Part shown: positions 36,280-48,383 of the stretch, in pieces | Layout of the letters: the number at the start of each line of letters is the position of its first letter | Numbering within the stretch: position 1 is the stretch's first letter | Source: Gibbula magus | Lineage: Eukaryota > Mollusca > Gastropoda > Trochida > Trochidae | Length of the DNA stretch: 64,000 bases | NCBI GenBank assembly: GCA_936450465.1 | Contig: OW388305.1 | Span: 55,046,625 to 55,110,624 of the forward strand | Direction: 5' to 3' | Program-made: the position numbers and the translations under genes | The notes under the pieces: generated by a model | The model's input: only the letters and a program-made list of their open reading frames with translations | The model's database searches: none | Told to the model about the DNA's origin: nothing

Positions 36280-37705
36280 CTGTAAAATAGAAGCAAAAGT
36301 GAAATACGAAAGAAACAGCTGTAAAGAAGAAGGGGAAGGATAAACCGATTCACTGGTGGACTTTTTGTTAATAACATATCAGACATATGGTTTCTTGCTT
36401 GTTTGTTCATCTTATTATTTACAACAATAAGAGAACAGTGTCCAGATTTATACTGTACATCCGACCAGATCAAAGTTCAACCAACTACTTACAACAGATA
36501 TAACAGGTCTGATAAATATTACAATTTATCAGCAATATCAACTGTTTAACTTGTTTTACTTTCCGTGTTCTTAATATTGTTATTTTCAGAATCTCGTAAT
36601 ATTGGTCATATTGCTTTACATTCATAATAAAGCTCATTTTCTGATATTTCTTCTTTTCCTAAAAAATCGAGTTATCATACAGAGTTAAATTATAAAGTCA
36701 TAACTATCCGATGTTTTGATAATGTTTTGACACCAACTAAATATTTATTACAGCGACTAAGGCCCGTCAGTTTAGATCCGATAATAATGTCTTAATCTGT
36801 CTAATAATATTCATTTGTGGTGTTTAAAACATACATCAGTAGTAGACTTGAGTTACTGATACGGCTTGATGCTGATAACTTATTACTAAGAGCGAACATT
36901 GACCTTATCGTGTCTGTGAATGAATCTGATAAAATGAAGTCTCTTTTCAAAGCAAGCTCTTTCCTGACGGCACATTCGATAATCAATTTACATTTGCATT
37001 TTGTTTACATTTACTGATGTAATTTTACTCATCCTAATAGTGAAACAGAAATGTCACTTCGAACATTATTCCTTGATTTATTAATTATATCATTTGCAAA
37101 TCGAGCTGGATGAAACGCTATGCAATGCTTCGGTTCAATAAAATTTATCATTATCTGTGATATAATATAGGTGATATAAAGGTTATTACAATTATCTCAT
37201 GTTTATGAACATAGCCGACTCAGATCTGATGATAAATCAAATTGCCTATATTCACACTGTATAGACTTACTTCGGTAATACCGGCTTTTAGAGTATTGTG
37301 CACGTTTCATCAACATCTTTTTAGAGATCGTTTGCAATCATTGTCTTTCCGTGGAAAGGTCGAGAAGAGGTCAGGTGAGATCGAGTCACCTGAATGAGCA
37401 ACACAGCAGAGATAATAATTACGCAATTTGTATTCTGGAATAGAATAAAAATTATTCATAACAATGATCTTTCATCATGCTTATATATCTTCAATTTTGG
37501 AGGAAATAAAGATATTTTTCTGATATATGTACACGAGACTGATAAAAAACCCCCAAATCGTTAGCTTGTACACATGTGAGTTTTGAATTGTTTTAGATTG
37601 TTTCTGTCATTTGATTTTCTTGGGAATTGAAAAGTTTAAAATGTTTGCTTAAAACGATTTGAAAATATGTCTTATCTGTGGAACTTGATTCTAGCCGTAA
37701 TTATG
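36280..37705. other. No feature seen
   Basis: A+T-rich DNA. If the exon at 36,184-36,279 is real, this would be intron. No second exon was recognised. Confidence 0.45.
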
Positions 37706-38127
37706 TAGGGCAAACTGACCTAAGATCGGACACCACCCAAAGTCGCCCGAACTTCGGACACTTTCAAGTTACAACTGACGCAAAAACAAAGCGAAGTGTA
37801 ACACTCCGTTGGTTTCTAAATATTTCTGTTCAATTTCGGACAATACTTGATTCTTTTGAGAAATATCTGACATTCAGATATACTTTAAAAACGAAATTAA
37901 GCGAGTGGTACAAATACCGGTTTCATGAAAGAAATCGACGAAATATTTGTGTCAACGTAAATTTTGTGTGACAATTCAGGAAATGAAGGAAGCGATCATA
38001 TTGTTTCAAATATATGCATGTACATGAAGAAACAATTAGGTAGTCGATTAACTCTGTATTTTAGTACTTTCAAATTTATTCTTGGGTTTAGAATTGCGAT
38101 TTTGATAACATGTCAAAATTACCTTGG

Positions 38128-38205
38128 TTCGGACAGGTTTGACCATGGTTCCGACACTAGTAGACCAAAGTTCGGACACAAATCGACCAAGGTTCGGACA
38201 CTTCC
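38128..38205 (+). repeat. TTCGGACA repeat cluster (left)
   Basis: Four TTCGGACA-like octamers (one is TTCCGACA), about 20-25 bp apart, each preceded by GACCAWRG-type bases. Mirrored by the TGTCCGAA cluster at 39,498-39,560. Likely subterminal binding sites of the pogo-like transposase. Confidence 0.7.
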
Positions 38206-38401
38206 GGCTGCTGAATAAAATGGCGGGAACATTTTTAGTTTCACGCGGGAATTTCATAATGGACAGTAAAACAACAAAATAAGATTGTTTTGCATTGGAC
38301 AGTACTCTAATGATATGGTGCCATTATATGCGATGCCCGTATGACGTCATATATTACAATGACGTCATAGTGGCCGTATCTCCGGTAACCAGTCAGCCAG
38401 A

Positions 38402-38667
38402 CAAGTAAAAGCTGCGTTAGAAACATGTCAAGTCCCCAGGCTTATGAATGCTGTTTTGCTGTTTATAAGAAAAGCTGCCAAGATGAATAACGTTGCAAAA
38501 TCTACAATTTCTGATCGGGTCAATGTCAATAAATAAAGGCAGGGTTAAAGTGTATGCTCAGAATGGGGTACAACCTCAACTCACCAACACTGAAGAGAGG
38601 AAACTGATCGACATGTCCGCCAACAGGGCACTGTATGGTGTTGAAATGATTGATTATTTGTGTCTTG
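38402..38667 (+). pseudogene. pogo-like transposase N-terminal remnant
   Basis: The first frame reads QVKAALETCQ, then IRKAAKMNNVAKSTISDRV, the Psq-type helix-turn-helix of pogo/Tigger transposases (family pattern RxAAKxYxVPKSTLxDRV), and stops at about 38,532. In another frame from about 38,520 follows INKGRVKV, then PQLTNTEERKLIDM, matching the usual LTxxEExxL start of the second DNA-binding part. No DDE core follows. At least one frameshift and several losses make it non-functional. Confidence 0.75.
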
Positions 38668-39497
38668 TCACTTGTCGACTCTCATCTTTTGTTTGGCTCA
38701 ATGTAACAAAGAATACCAAGTTACCTAAATGTGTTACAAATGAACAATGCGTATCACATAACTCCAACTGTATCTATTAGGTTAATAACTTCAATGTGTT
38801 ACACTGTAGTTTTTACTAAGCATTATCATATTTTATAACGTATGAAAAGAATAACAATTAATGAATTAATGCACATGTACAACATTGTTGCTAACGCACA
38901 CCCCCTCCCGGTCCCCCCTGAAAGGTTTTATTTACGTCTACACGTGGTTAGAGTACCGTAAATCATTTAATCATAGCCGAGTAATTACTTGAACTATTAC
39001 CTGCATATATTTTCTTTGTTTTAATACTGTTCAAAATTTCTTAAGATGCATTTGAACCACAAACGCTAAAATATGATGCGCATCACTTAGGACGGCGGGA
39101 TAAACACGGCTGATTATGAGTACAATGAAAGCCTGCTTAGACTCCTTGATAATTTTTATGCAGTTACTTAATCAAAGATTTACGGTGCTCTGAAAAGTTT
39201 TTTTTAACAGATGCATGTGTATTAAATTGTAAGCAAGTAGTAATCAAATGATACTGTACCCGGCCCATGGTAAAGGTGAAATCGATTTGAATAGATTTAA
39301 AAAATGTGAGCTATTGTTATTGCTCAGAGCTTTTACACGTGACACAAAACGTTCTTACCTGCATGTGAATAGATGTAATTAATTATCCTGCCTACTAATT
39401 ACTTTCAAAAATTATTTAAAGTACATTACAGACTGAAACAAATAGCGCACTGCAGTTTATCTTTCACCCTTTCTGTGTCCATGCCGGACTTGAAACG

Positions 39498-39560
39498 AAC
39501 TGTCCGAACTTCGGGCGACCCTGTCCGAACCAAGGTCAAAACTGTCCGAACCTTGGGCGA
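39498..39560 (-). repeat. TGTCCGAA repeat cluster (right)
   Basis: Three CTGTCCGAAC motifs in inverse orientation to the left cluster, alternating with CTTCGGGCGA or CTTGGGCGA blocks. Confidence 0.7.
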
Positions 39561-39759
39561 ATTGGTTTACTCGCCTAAAACTGCTAAATTACATATTTGT
39601 TCATATAATGAACGAATAAAGTGTTTGGAATTATGAACAATAATCCCATTCTCGACTTTCACCACTTATTGTTGGCTGTTAAAGAGTCAAATATTGAAAA
39701 TACAACGAGCGAAAGTATTTGGATCGGAACACTGTCCGAACCTCGGTCAGTTTGCCCTA

Positions 39760-42700
39760 TTCATTTCATTCAAACACTTGAAAGCACAGATTTATTTTAA
39801 CCTAACAGACAAGCCTTGCTTACATTGCTTTTCTAAGCATATTCTGGCGTCAGTGAGAGTCTATTACTTATTTATCACCTTTCAACTACTGTCATATGAA
39901 TGAGGGGCTATTGGCATTTAAGAGAGAGACTAAATACCTCCCAGTAAGATATCATATCATAAATGACAGGAAACGCTTAAGATGGTCGATCTTGGTTTTA
40001 TATGCTCTTGTCACACAGATTCGCTTTACGTCTGTCTGACTACTGTCTTTATGGTTACGTTTTGTATTTATAACAAATGATGTAACGACATTTATCATAT
40101 AAAAAAAGTCATTCACATGTGTATACTTCAAGAACACAGAATTCGAATACAAATTTCAACTTTCAGCATTTTTATGAAAATTAATGGAAATAAAAAAATA
40201 TGTTAACATGGATACCGGTTTCCTCCCTGTTTATGTTTTCAGTGCAACCTTAGTGTTTGTTTGCCCATGTTGTTCTGAATATTCATTTTCTCGATGGACT
40301 TAAATTAATTCCAGATTCCTCTCTTTTGCTTGATCTAGAGGATCGTTATTTATATATGGTAATGTAATATGCTTCTACTTACTTACTCCAAGTATCTTAG
40401 ACATAGCTGAAGTACAAACAGCGTAGTTGTGTCACGTCACTTGATGAAAATGCCTCTATAACTTAACTATGTTTTTGTAGATAATAGGTTTGACAAACAA
40501 TGATTTACATTGAGATTTCATCCCAATGGTTCAATTACAACAGCATTATTCTCAAAAGAACATGATTACAAATTCCTTGCAATTGCTTAATAAGTTGTGA
40601 GACATTGATTCACTACAAATCATGGTGTTATATTCTATTTGATTTATTTTTCCTGCACTGAGTACCGGCTTTAACATTTCGGACAAGTAATTAATATAAA
40701 AATGAACATGGATTTGAATTATCATGTTACATTTCTCTAAATAAGTAAGCAACTGAATTCATGAATATTTAATACATATGAACACCTCTACCGTGGATAT
40801 GGCCACTCGAGACTAACTTTAACTACTTTACAAAACGAATTCATCTGCAAAAAGAACACTTAGAACTTAAACATAATCTAGTAAATATTCTTGAATGATC
40901 AATGCTTTTCATTATGTTACAGATTGTTGGAAATGATCGACCCACACAGTCATTCAATCAATGTGAGCAGTTGATGACGTTACTATTTTGGCACCTGAAT
41001 TTCTACAAATATAATCAGGCATAATGCAGATGGGAGGTACAACGTTACCTGCATTCATAACATGTCCAATTTCGGATGACTTTAATTTCTTATAGTTATA
41101 ACATATTGTTATGATCAAGCATCCCTGCAGAACAACCCGAATGTGTGGGATAAGGAGAAGAAAAAGGGGTACACTGATGTGTAAATAGAGTCATTATCAA
41201 AATAAGCGTGTTTTTGTGTTAAAAGTGGTAAGATAATTGACCTAGTTTTAGCGGAGTAATATCATAGACGGTACATCAGAGTGATGGTCACGACATCGGC
41301 TGTGAAGTGCCTAGAAATAGTTCTTAATTAAAATATACGATGTGCGCGATTCTTTAAAAAATCAACAATTGGTCCCTGGTTTCTTGTTCATGGAGATATT
41401 TTCAATCAGTTCATAAGCATCTATCTAATTATTAAAAAGCACTCATAAATCACCTTGCTAGAACAAGGGAAGTTACTCTAGTTTCAACGTTTTGGAAGCT
41501 GCGTTGCAGGGTTGATTCGGATTGCTGCATAACAGTATCTTTCACACTTAAACGGTAGTTATTTGTGAGATGGGGTTGTTTCTTTCGTTTATGACAATAA
41601 GTACATATAAATGTACCCAATACCGTATGCTCAGCCCTCAAGAACTGCTAAAATGCTAGTGCATTCGACGAGGCGCGTCGGTAGGCCACCCACTGACGCA
41701 TCAAGATTCATTTTGTACACATGACACTGCAGCTACATGCTGATGCTGTTAGTCAATAGCGCACTGAAGTTTTGAATGATTTTTCAAACAAATCTACAAA
41801 TTATCTTGACTTTGTTGAAACTATAAATGCACTGTACCATCAGATGATTTCGTGTTTTCGAATATCCATTCATTCAAGCGGAAATACGCGGGTAAACTCC
41901 CGGTTACGCTTTTCAATGATTCGTAAACAGTTATAGGATTCGCATGGAAAGAGTGGAATTTTGCGAAAGTAGTTCGTGTATTTGACCTTTGACCTGTTTT
42001 GCATATTTATCAGATTTGGATACCAAGTTTATCAGATTGTTTTATTGCATTGCTAACACCCGCAATTATATGATAATAAAAGTTATCCATGTTTCAAACG
42101 TCAAATGGTTCACTTGATTTGTATGTAGAAATTAAAGTTAATAATATTTACCCAATTAACATATAGATGTCTGATTGGAACAGCGCCACCAAACCTCAGT
42201 GACCTGATTCAGCGATGTCACCCTACCAGATCACTATGGTCCGAACAAACAATCTATTTGCTTTGTCCCAAGTGACGACTTAGTTATAATCTAGTTACAG
42301 GCGAGGAGTAAGTCATCCAGACCCTAGAGCAAAACATAAATGGAGCCTTCTTAGGTCTAAAAATGTTGGCCAATTAAATTCCGAAATTAATGTTCAGGTC
42401 ACCTTTGTTTTTAGCTCATATCTAATATTAAATATCAGTAACAAGCAAAACATTGGAAAGAAAGAATTGTTCAGGGACTATATGTTCGTCTAAGAGACGA
42501 TATTCAACTCGAGCTGCAAACCTGGAATTATCTTCGAAGAAGAGTATAAAAATTCATTATTACTATTCCATTGTAATTGGTTTACAAATATTTTATATGA
42601 AAGTAAAGAGATCGCTAAGCTGGTCATACTGCTTATATGAATAAAACTTCAAAACAAATCTATACATACTTTCAAGTTATTGCTTTTTACAACTTTTAAT

Positions 42701-43450
42701 GCATTAGAAAATTGTGTATGTGCTGATAATATAATGGATATGAATAATCGCATTGCATAACAAGTCGTATTCCATTCATTTCTAATAAATAATTTATAAA
42801 TCTAAATGGAACTCAAATCCATTATGTAATGACATGTCCATGTCATTTACATATTTGATGCATAAATTGGTCACACTGACCAAAACATTTGACATTAACA
42901 GAATCGATAAGATGTTTGACTAAATCATAGGATTCATGTTACATTCGAGTTGTATTCATTTGCTGAAGACGCACTTGCTACATCTGATATATTGAGCCTA
43001 AACATCGATCATTCAATACTCAAATAAATATTTCTTTCGATTTACAATTTTAGAAAATATGAAATGTGGTAGATTGATGAGAAAGTGGCATATTTATGCA
43101 TGTACACAAATGATGAAGTGTGAACAAGATATCGTCTAATAGATGGGTTTATCTCTTATATGGGTACATGTCCATACAATGTATGTCTCTAAAACAGCTG
43201 TTCTGGAGATAACTGTCTGAAGTAAGACAGTTATTTTCCTGCTACTCTGTCCTCAAGATACACAAGAGCAAACTACTCAACTGACTACCTTTCCAGTCTA
43301 GAAAATTACAGAAAGTCTAAATTCATAAACTCAGAAATCAAGGCAGCTTTAGGGCTCCATTTGAAAGTATTGTTTTTGATAAGGAAAACAACTTATTTCT
43401 GAGACTACATGTTTGTAAGGAAGCGTATTGGAGTAACACACACAATTGAA
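39760..43450. other. No feature seen
   Basis: A+T-rich DNA. A G+C-richer spot at 41,660-41,700 (GACGAGGCGCGTCGG) is a short palindrome. A minus-strand frame near 41,450-41,640 has codon-like balance but no recognisable homology and no clear splice context. No family was recognised. Confidence 0.45.
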
Positions 43451-43454
43451 AATA

Positions 43455-43550
43455 TAATCACCTAATTAGGACTTAGTATCTCCTAATTAGTATTAAGAGT
43501 CTCCTAATTATGACTGAGTTTCTCTTAATAATTAAATCTCCTACCTACTA
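43455..43550. repeat. Short degenerate repeat of CTCCTAATTA
   Basis: Four imperfect units of about 25 bp, each containing TCTCCTAATTA or a one-base variant. A similar CTCCTATTTAGGAGATATTAAG lies at about 58,536. This may be a piece of a palindromic MITE family. Confidence 0.55.
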
Positions 43551-43763
43551 CTCTAATTTAAAACTTTCTTTGTCACGTGACCCTGGTGCGCTTTCATATG
43601 TTTGCCTTTTATAAGTAAAAATCATATTACACAGGAATCCCAGAAACAAACATGGTATATAGCCACATCTTGCCTTACGACTTGAGTGACAAACTATCAT
43701 ACAACATTCGTGGAATAGTGCACTGTATGATATAGCTGCAGCATACCGTCAGTTTATGAACAG

Positions 43764-44442
43764 CACATATACTGTGTAGTGATCAAACATAATTGCTGGC
43801 ACATATACAGTGTAGTGATCAAACATTATATCTGGCACATATACAGTGTAGTGATCAACATAATGGCTGGCACATATACAGTGAAGTTATCAAACATAAT
43901 GGCTGGCACATATACAGTGACGTGGTCAAACATAATGGCTGGCACATATACAGTGAAGTGATCAAACATAATGGCTGGCACATATACAGTGACGTGTTCA
44001 AACATAATGGCTGGCACATATACAGTGAAGTGATCAAACATAATGGCTAGCATATATACAGTGTAGTGATCAAACATAATGGCTGGCACATATACAGTGA
44101 AGTTATCAAACATAATGGCTGGCACATATACAGTGTAGAGATCAACATAATGGCTGGCACATATACAGTGTAGTGATCAACATAATGGCTGGCACATATA
44201 CTGTGTAGTGATCAACATAATGGCTGGCACATATACAGTGAAGTTATCAAACATAATGGCTGGCACATATACATTGTAGTGATCAACATAATGGCTGGCA
44301 CATATACAGTGTAGTGATCACACATAATGGCTGGCACATATACAGTGTAGTGATCAAACATAATGGCTAGCATATATACAGTGTAGTGATCAAACATAAT
44401 GGCTGGCACATAAACAGTGTAGTGTTCAAACATAAATGCTAG
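43764..44442. repeat. Minisatellite, 36-bp unit, 19 copies
   Basis: Nineteen units of CACATATACAGTGTAGTGAT followed by CAAACATAATGGCTGG, 36 bp each or 35 bp when one A is lost, with a degenerate twentieth start at 44,443. Variable sites (GTAG/GAAG/GACG, GATC/TATC/TTC, GCTGG/GCTAG) recur in patterns. The unit length is a multiple of three, so long open frames arise on both strands without being genes. Confidence 0.97.
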
Positions 44443-47063
44443 CATATAATATTTTATCTGAATCTGCATAACACAACGTCTAAGAGATCAGTTATTTATA
44501 GGACTTATTGGATATATTCAATTGTGATTTAACATATAGAATAATTATTGGATAGGTAAAGAAGTTAAAATAGCTTAGCCAAACAATGCCTCAGAATACA
44601 GACGAATCCATGCTGAAGATACAACATATGATTGACTGTACATTAAGTTGGATGAATCTAGAATCAGTGGGTGTTTTAAATGTTTATGAAGTGAACATCA
44701 TGCTGTTCATACTGTATTACAAATTCGATAAAAGAAACTATACTTTAGGTTTGTCCTTCTGTCATATTTATAATATTAATGAAACCGTTATAGAACTGTT
44801 TGTTGGAAACAAATTAGGTTTGGTAAATTCATTATGTAGCCAAATCTCTAAAGCAGTTAATATTTTGTCTCGGTGAAAAAGCATTTCAACCATGTGGTCG
44901 AAGTAGATCCTAAATCCGCCCAGGTTAATTAGGATGAAATGTAAGATGTTTTTGCTTTTAACGAATTCACATACAACCTAGTTACGTCCGCAGCTTCTTC
45001 AGATGTCAAGAATGATTGGTAGAATAGACCTCAGAAACTAATTAAAAAATTTTTTTTAATTTGAACCATGATCAATTTCTGCTCCATGGATTAGAAAACA
45101 CATGCCAGTGAATGGGAACACGTTATATAAAATTTGGTTATATACATAATATATAACAAAGTAACATGATATTCAATTTTAGTCTGGGAGTATACGTTGT
45201 AGGTATTGTAGAAGGCACAGTTTAAATTTTATATTTCGATAATGCTGATACATATTCTATCTATTCTCCTCCACAGCCATATATATGTGATTAATCAATT
45301 CGTCATAGAACGTTTAGATGGAGAAATGTGGTAATTGCGGCAGTTTGATATACATTTTGATGTTTCGTTAATTTCTAACATAAAAGGTAGACTGTAATGC
45401 ATCAACTAATCAAACATAGTTGATACATTCCTTCTTTAAAACGTACACTAAATGAAAATGAATTCCATGTTAGGAATTGTAAAGATAGTTCTACTATTGT
45501 TTACTGCTCAGTGTGTAAATCATCTTCCCACGGCAAGGTGAAAACGTATCGAAGTAGATGATTTGGAAATCTATTCGTTACACCAGTGACGTTTTGAAGA
45601 TTTGTGTAAATGTAGGCATCGTTCATAATAATACTTAGACATTGGTCACCTTTAATTCGTGAACCTTCGAGTACACGTTTCTATGTTGATTTATCAATGG
45701 ATAAAAAGAGGTCTGCATGCCAGTGCTGTGTAGATTAACATGCAACCAAGAACAAACTATAAAGAAACATGTATAGATGTACGAAGTGACCAACTAAAAA
45801 TGATAAACCAGATATAGCGTTTCACATATTCTTATCAATGACCCATGTTTCATATAAAAACCTACAGTTTCAAGTGAAAGTAAATCACAAATAAAGCATG
45901 GCAGTTAAAACTACTTCTGAGATTGACAAAGTGTGGACAGTGGATGAAGGGGCAAGTTGTTCAATCTGCAATATCCTTGATGAATAATTCTTAATACAAT
46001 TATTTACATAGTGTGTTTTATCTATGGATTTTCATGGTGTATATAGTTTTAATTTACCAGTGTGATACGTTGCTACTCAATGATCACAGTAGATACATTG
46101 GAGATACGGATTAGTGGAGCCAAACCAATACATCTTCGGAGTAATTTTGTCTGTTTTTATGTACTCCTACCAACGTGTTATCTGCTGTTACTAAATCATT
46201 CTCCATTGCACTGAATGTAATTTACAATATCAACACGGAAATCGTGTTTACAAATAATGTTTATTCTTAAGATTCTGTGATGTTTTTTAAATACATCCAT
46301 TGCTGCTTTAGGAAAAAGGACAGACAGCATACAGTTACCAGATCAACCACATGGAGAGAGACATGTACTGACCATGCCATCCTTTTGACAGTCATCAGTT
46401 GTGAGTGATAGGATTGGACTGTGCTCAGCATGATCCATTAGGGATGTCCGTATCATTTGTTCCATGTTTAAAAACCAGAGACTTATCTAAGTTTCCGGTA
46501 ACACCGATCAACTCCACGATTGTAAAGAAAGCTGCCAACATTTTATTCATGTTTACATTTAAGAGTGTAATCTTCATTTAAGCCACCAAAGCAAGGTTAC
46601 AACATAACACCACCCCTTTGTATAATTTTCTATCTGTCAAGTGTCAACACGAAATGCAGGGGTCCCGGAACGCCTGTTGTGAGAGTACGATTTCCAGATG
46701 AAAGATACAAGGAGTGATGTGTGTGGATGTGAGTATTCTAGGACTGAGACAAAGTTGGTTCATACTCGAAGTTCCTCATATTGAAGGAATAGGTGTCCCG
46801 GTACAGGCAATGGTTTAAATTTGTAATTGCTTTGAAAGAAGACAATGCTGTACATACATTCTGTGAAGGGCAAAAATAAATTGAATGCATAAGAAATAAT
46901 GTATAAATAGATCCGACCGAAGGAGTAACTATAATATAAAAATGTACTCGGCAACAGCGTACATGTTCTCAATAATACAATTTTCGAGAAAATATTGTTT
47001 TCTACTGTGCATGGAGTTGTCGTCACTTTTGCCTTGTCTTGATCTAATATTGAATAATCTCTC
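44443..47063. other. No feature seen
   Basis: A+T-rich DNA. A 96-codon plus-strand frame at 44,586 shows no similarity to any family I know and no codon bias. The block at 44,905-44,990 resembles 35,636-35,735. Confidence 0.4.
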
Positions 47064-47820
47064 GAAACAGATGTTAACGTGGTGTTGATGGTGTTGGGAG
47101 ATATATTCGTAGGGATAATCTTTTATGTTCTTGTTGAAAGCGAATGTATTAGTTTGCGTTGTTTCAAATATATTTCCTAGGTTTTAAATTCAACTATAAG
47201 ATTGACATTGCTGTGTTCTAAACAAACAATAGTCCATTCATACCTCAATATCTACAAGTTATCTGTAGTCTCCAAAACGAAAAGCATAAGCATAAAGCAT
47301 AAAGAAGAACATAATTTAAAAGACATTTACTTTTACAAACAGTGATAACATATCTTGCATATGTACATGTAATATGGTTTGCTTTCATGTTTCTTTGTTC
47401 GTTCTGTTTTAAAGTAGGCATGTCAGTGAATATATGTGTCAATAGTTCTCGTCACTTTTGGGAAACAGATGTTAACATGGTGTAAATGATGTTGGGAGGT
47501 ATATTTGTAGAGATAACCTTTTATATTCTTGTTGAAATCGAATCTGAGTGGACTTTCGATGCACTAAATATAAGTATAACGTATTGCGTATTGTACAACT
47601 ACATGATTGATGTTAATGTGATTAAAACAAACAACTCGTGTTGATGTTCCATTGATTCCTCAATGTCAACAAGTCGTTTGTATTCACTTAAGCATAAATA
47701 ACATACTCAACTGACATTTACTCTTGCAAACAACGATAACCTATCATGTACATATAATATGGCTTGCTTTCGCTTCTTTTTGTGTTCTTTTTAAAGTACT
47801 TATGACAGTGAATTCAAGCA
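47064..47820. repeat. Tandem duplication, about 398-bp unit
   Basis: Unit 1 starts GAAACAGATGTTAACGTGGTG (47,064) and unit 2 GAAACAGATGTTAACATGGTG (47,462). Shared blocks continue: GATGTTGGGAG, TTCTTGTTGAAA, TAAAACAAACAA, CCTCAATRTCWACAAG, CATTTACTYTTGCAAACA, ATATGGYTTGCTTTC, and AAGTA...CAGTGAAT. Confidence 0.9.
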
Positions 47821-48010
47821 GCTGACGAGTATTAACAGTTGTCCGGCAGTGTTCCCGTTAACCATACACTACAGTTTGTATTTAGGAGACGAAAAACAAG
47901 ACACCCCTTATTAATCACACAAAAACTATAACAACGAGTGATTTACACTGTTACATAGCTTCCCTATGAGATCACTAAACAACTGTCTAAACATCGTACA
48001 TATCATCTTA

Positions 48011-48383
48011 CAAAAAGGCCAGCAACACCTCTTAAAACGAGGTAAATATATATTTAGTAAATGAGTTCTTCTTGATTCTGGGTAGCTCGCAATGGGTTTT
48101 TCCTTACACATTTATTTGATAGGTTTTGTTGCCATTTTCAAAATGGTATATCCGTATTGAATCAACGTTACTACAATTACTTGCACAAAGGTCAGCACCA
48201 CCGCGGTAATATATATCTTTAGTAAATGAATAGCTTACTGTTTCTACTTGATTCTGTCTAACTCGCCATTTGTTCTATTCTTTATTTCTCTAAATAATCG
48301 CGCCTTATATAATTATATGATAGGTTTTTGGCATTTTCAGAACTGTATATCCGTATTGAATCAATGTTACTACAAGTACTCTC
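48011..48383. repeat. Tandem duplication, about 173-bp unit
   Basis: Units 48,011-48,183 and 48,184-48,383 share AAAGGYCAGCAMCACC, TATATWTTTAGTAAATGA, CTTGATTCTG, TAACTCGC-like, TGATAGGTTTT and TGTATATCCGTATTGAATCAA. The second unit carries about 25 extra bases. Confidence 0.85.

Larger units (their letters stand above)
37708..39757 (+). mobile_element. pogo/Tigger-type DNA transposon, decayed
   Basis: 2,050 bp with inverted ends GGGCAAACTGACC at 37,708 and GGTCAGTTTGCCC ending at 39,757, flanked by TA at 37,706-37,707 and 39,758-39,759. A TA duplication and a pogo-like transposase remnant (38,402-38,667) place it in the Tc1/mariner/pogo superfamily. TTCGGACA or its inverse occurs in clusters near both ends (37,750; 38,130-38,205; 39,498-39,560; 39,733). 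Confidence 0.88.

Noticed and set aside
37678..38218. Plus-strand frames of 97 and 84 codons
   Set aside because: They lie over the inverted end and TTCGGACA clusters of the pogo-like element and match no transposase motif.
43761..43775. CAGCACATATACT resembling the start of U6 snRNA
   Set aside because: Only about 13 bases match. The rest of U6 is absent, and the string is part of the minisatellite unit.
43764..44442. CRISPR-like array
   Set aside because: The units are contiguous and near-identical with no unique spacers, and the genome is animal.
43779..44469. Long open frames on both strands (repeating peptides such as HIYSEVIKHNGW and MPAIMFDHYTVY)
   Set aside because: They arise because the minisatellite unit is 36 bp, a multiple of three, and lacks stops. 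The 35-bp units break each frame, and several frames are open at once.
44586..44876. 96-codon plus-strand frame beginning MPQNTDES
   Set aside because: No recognisable domain. The composition matches the background, and nothing else supports a gene.
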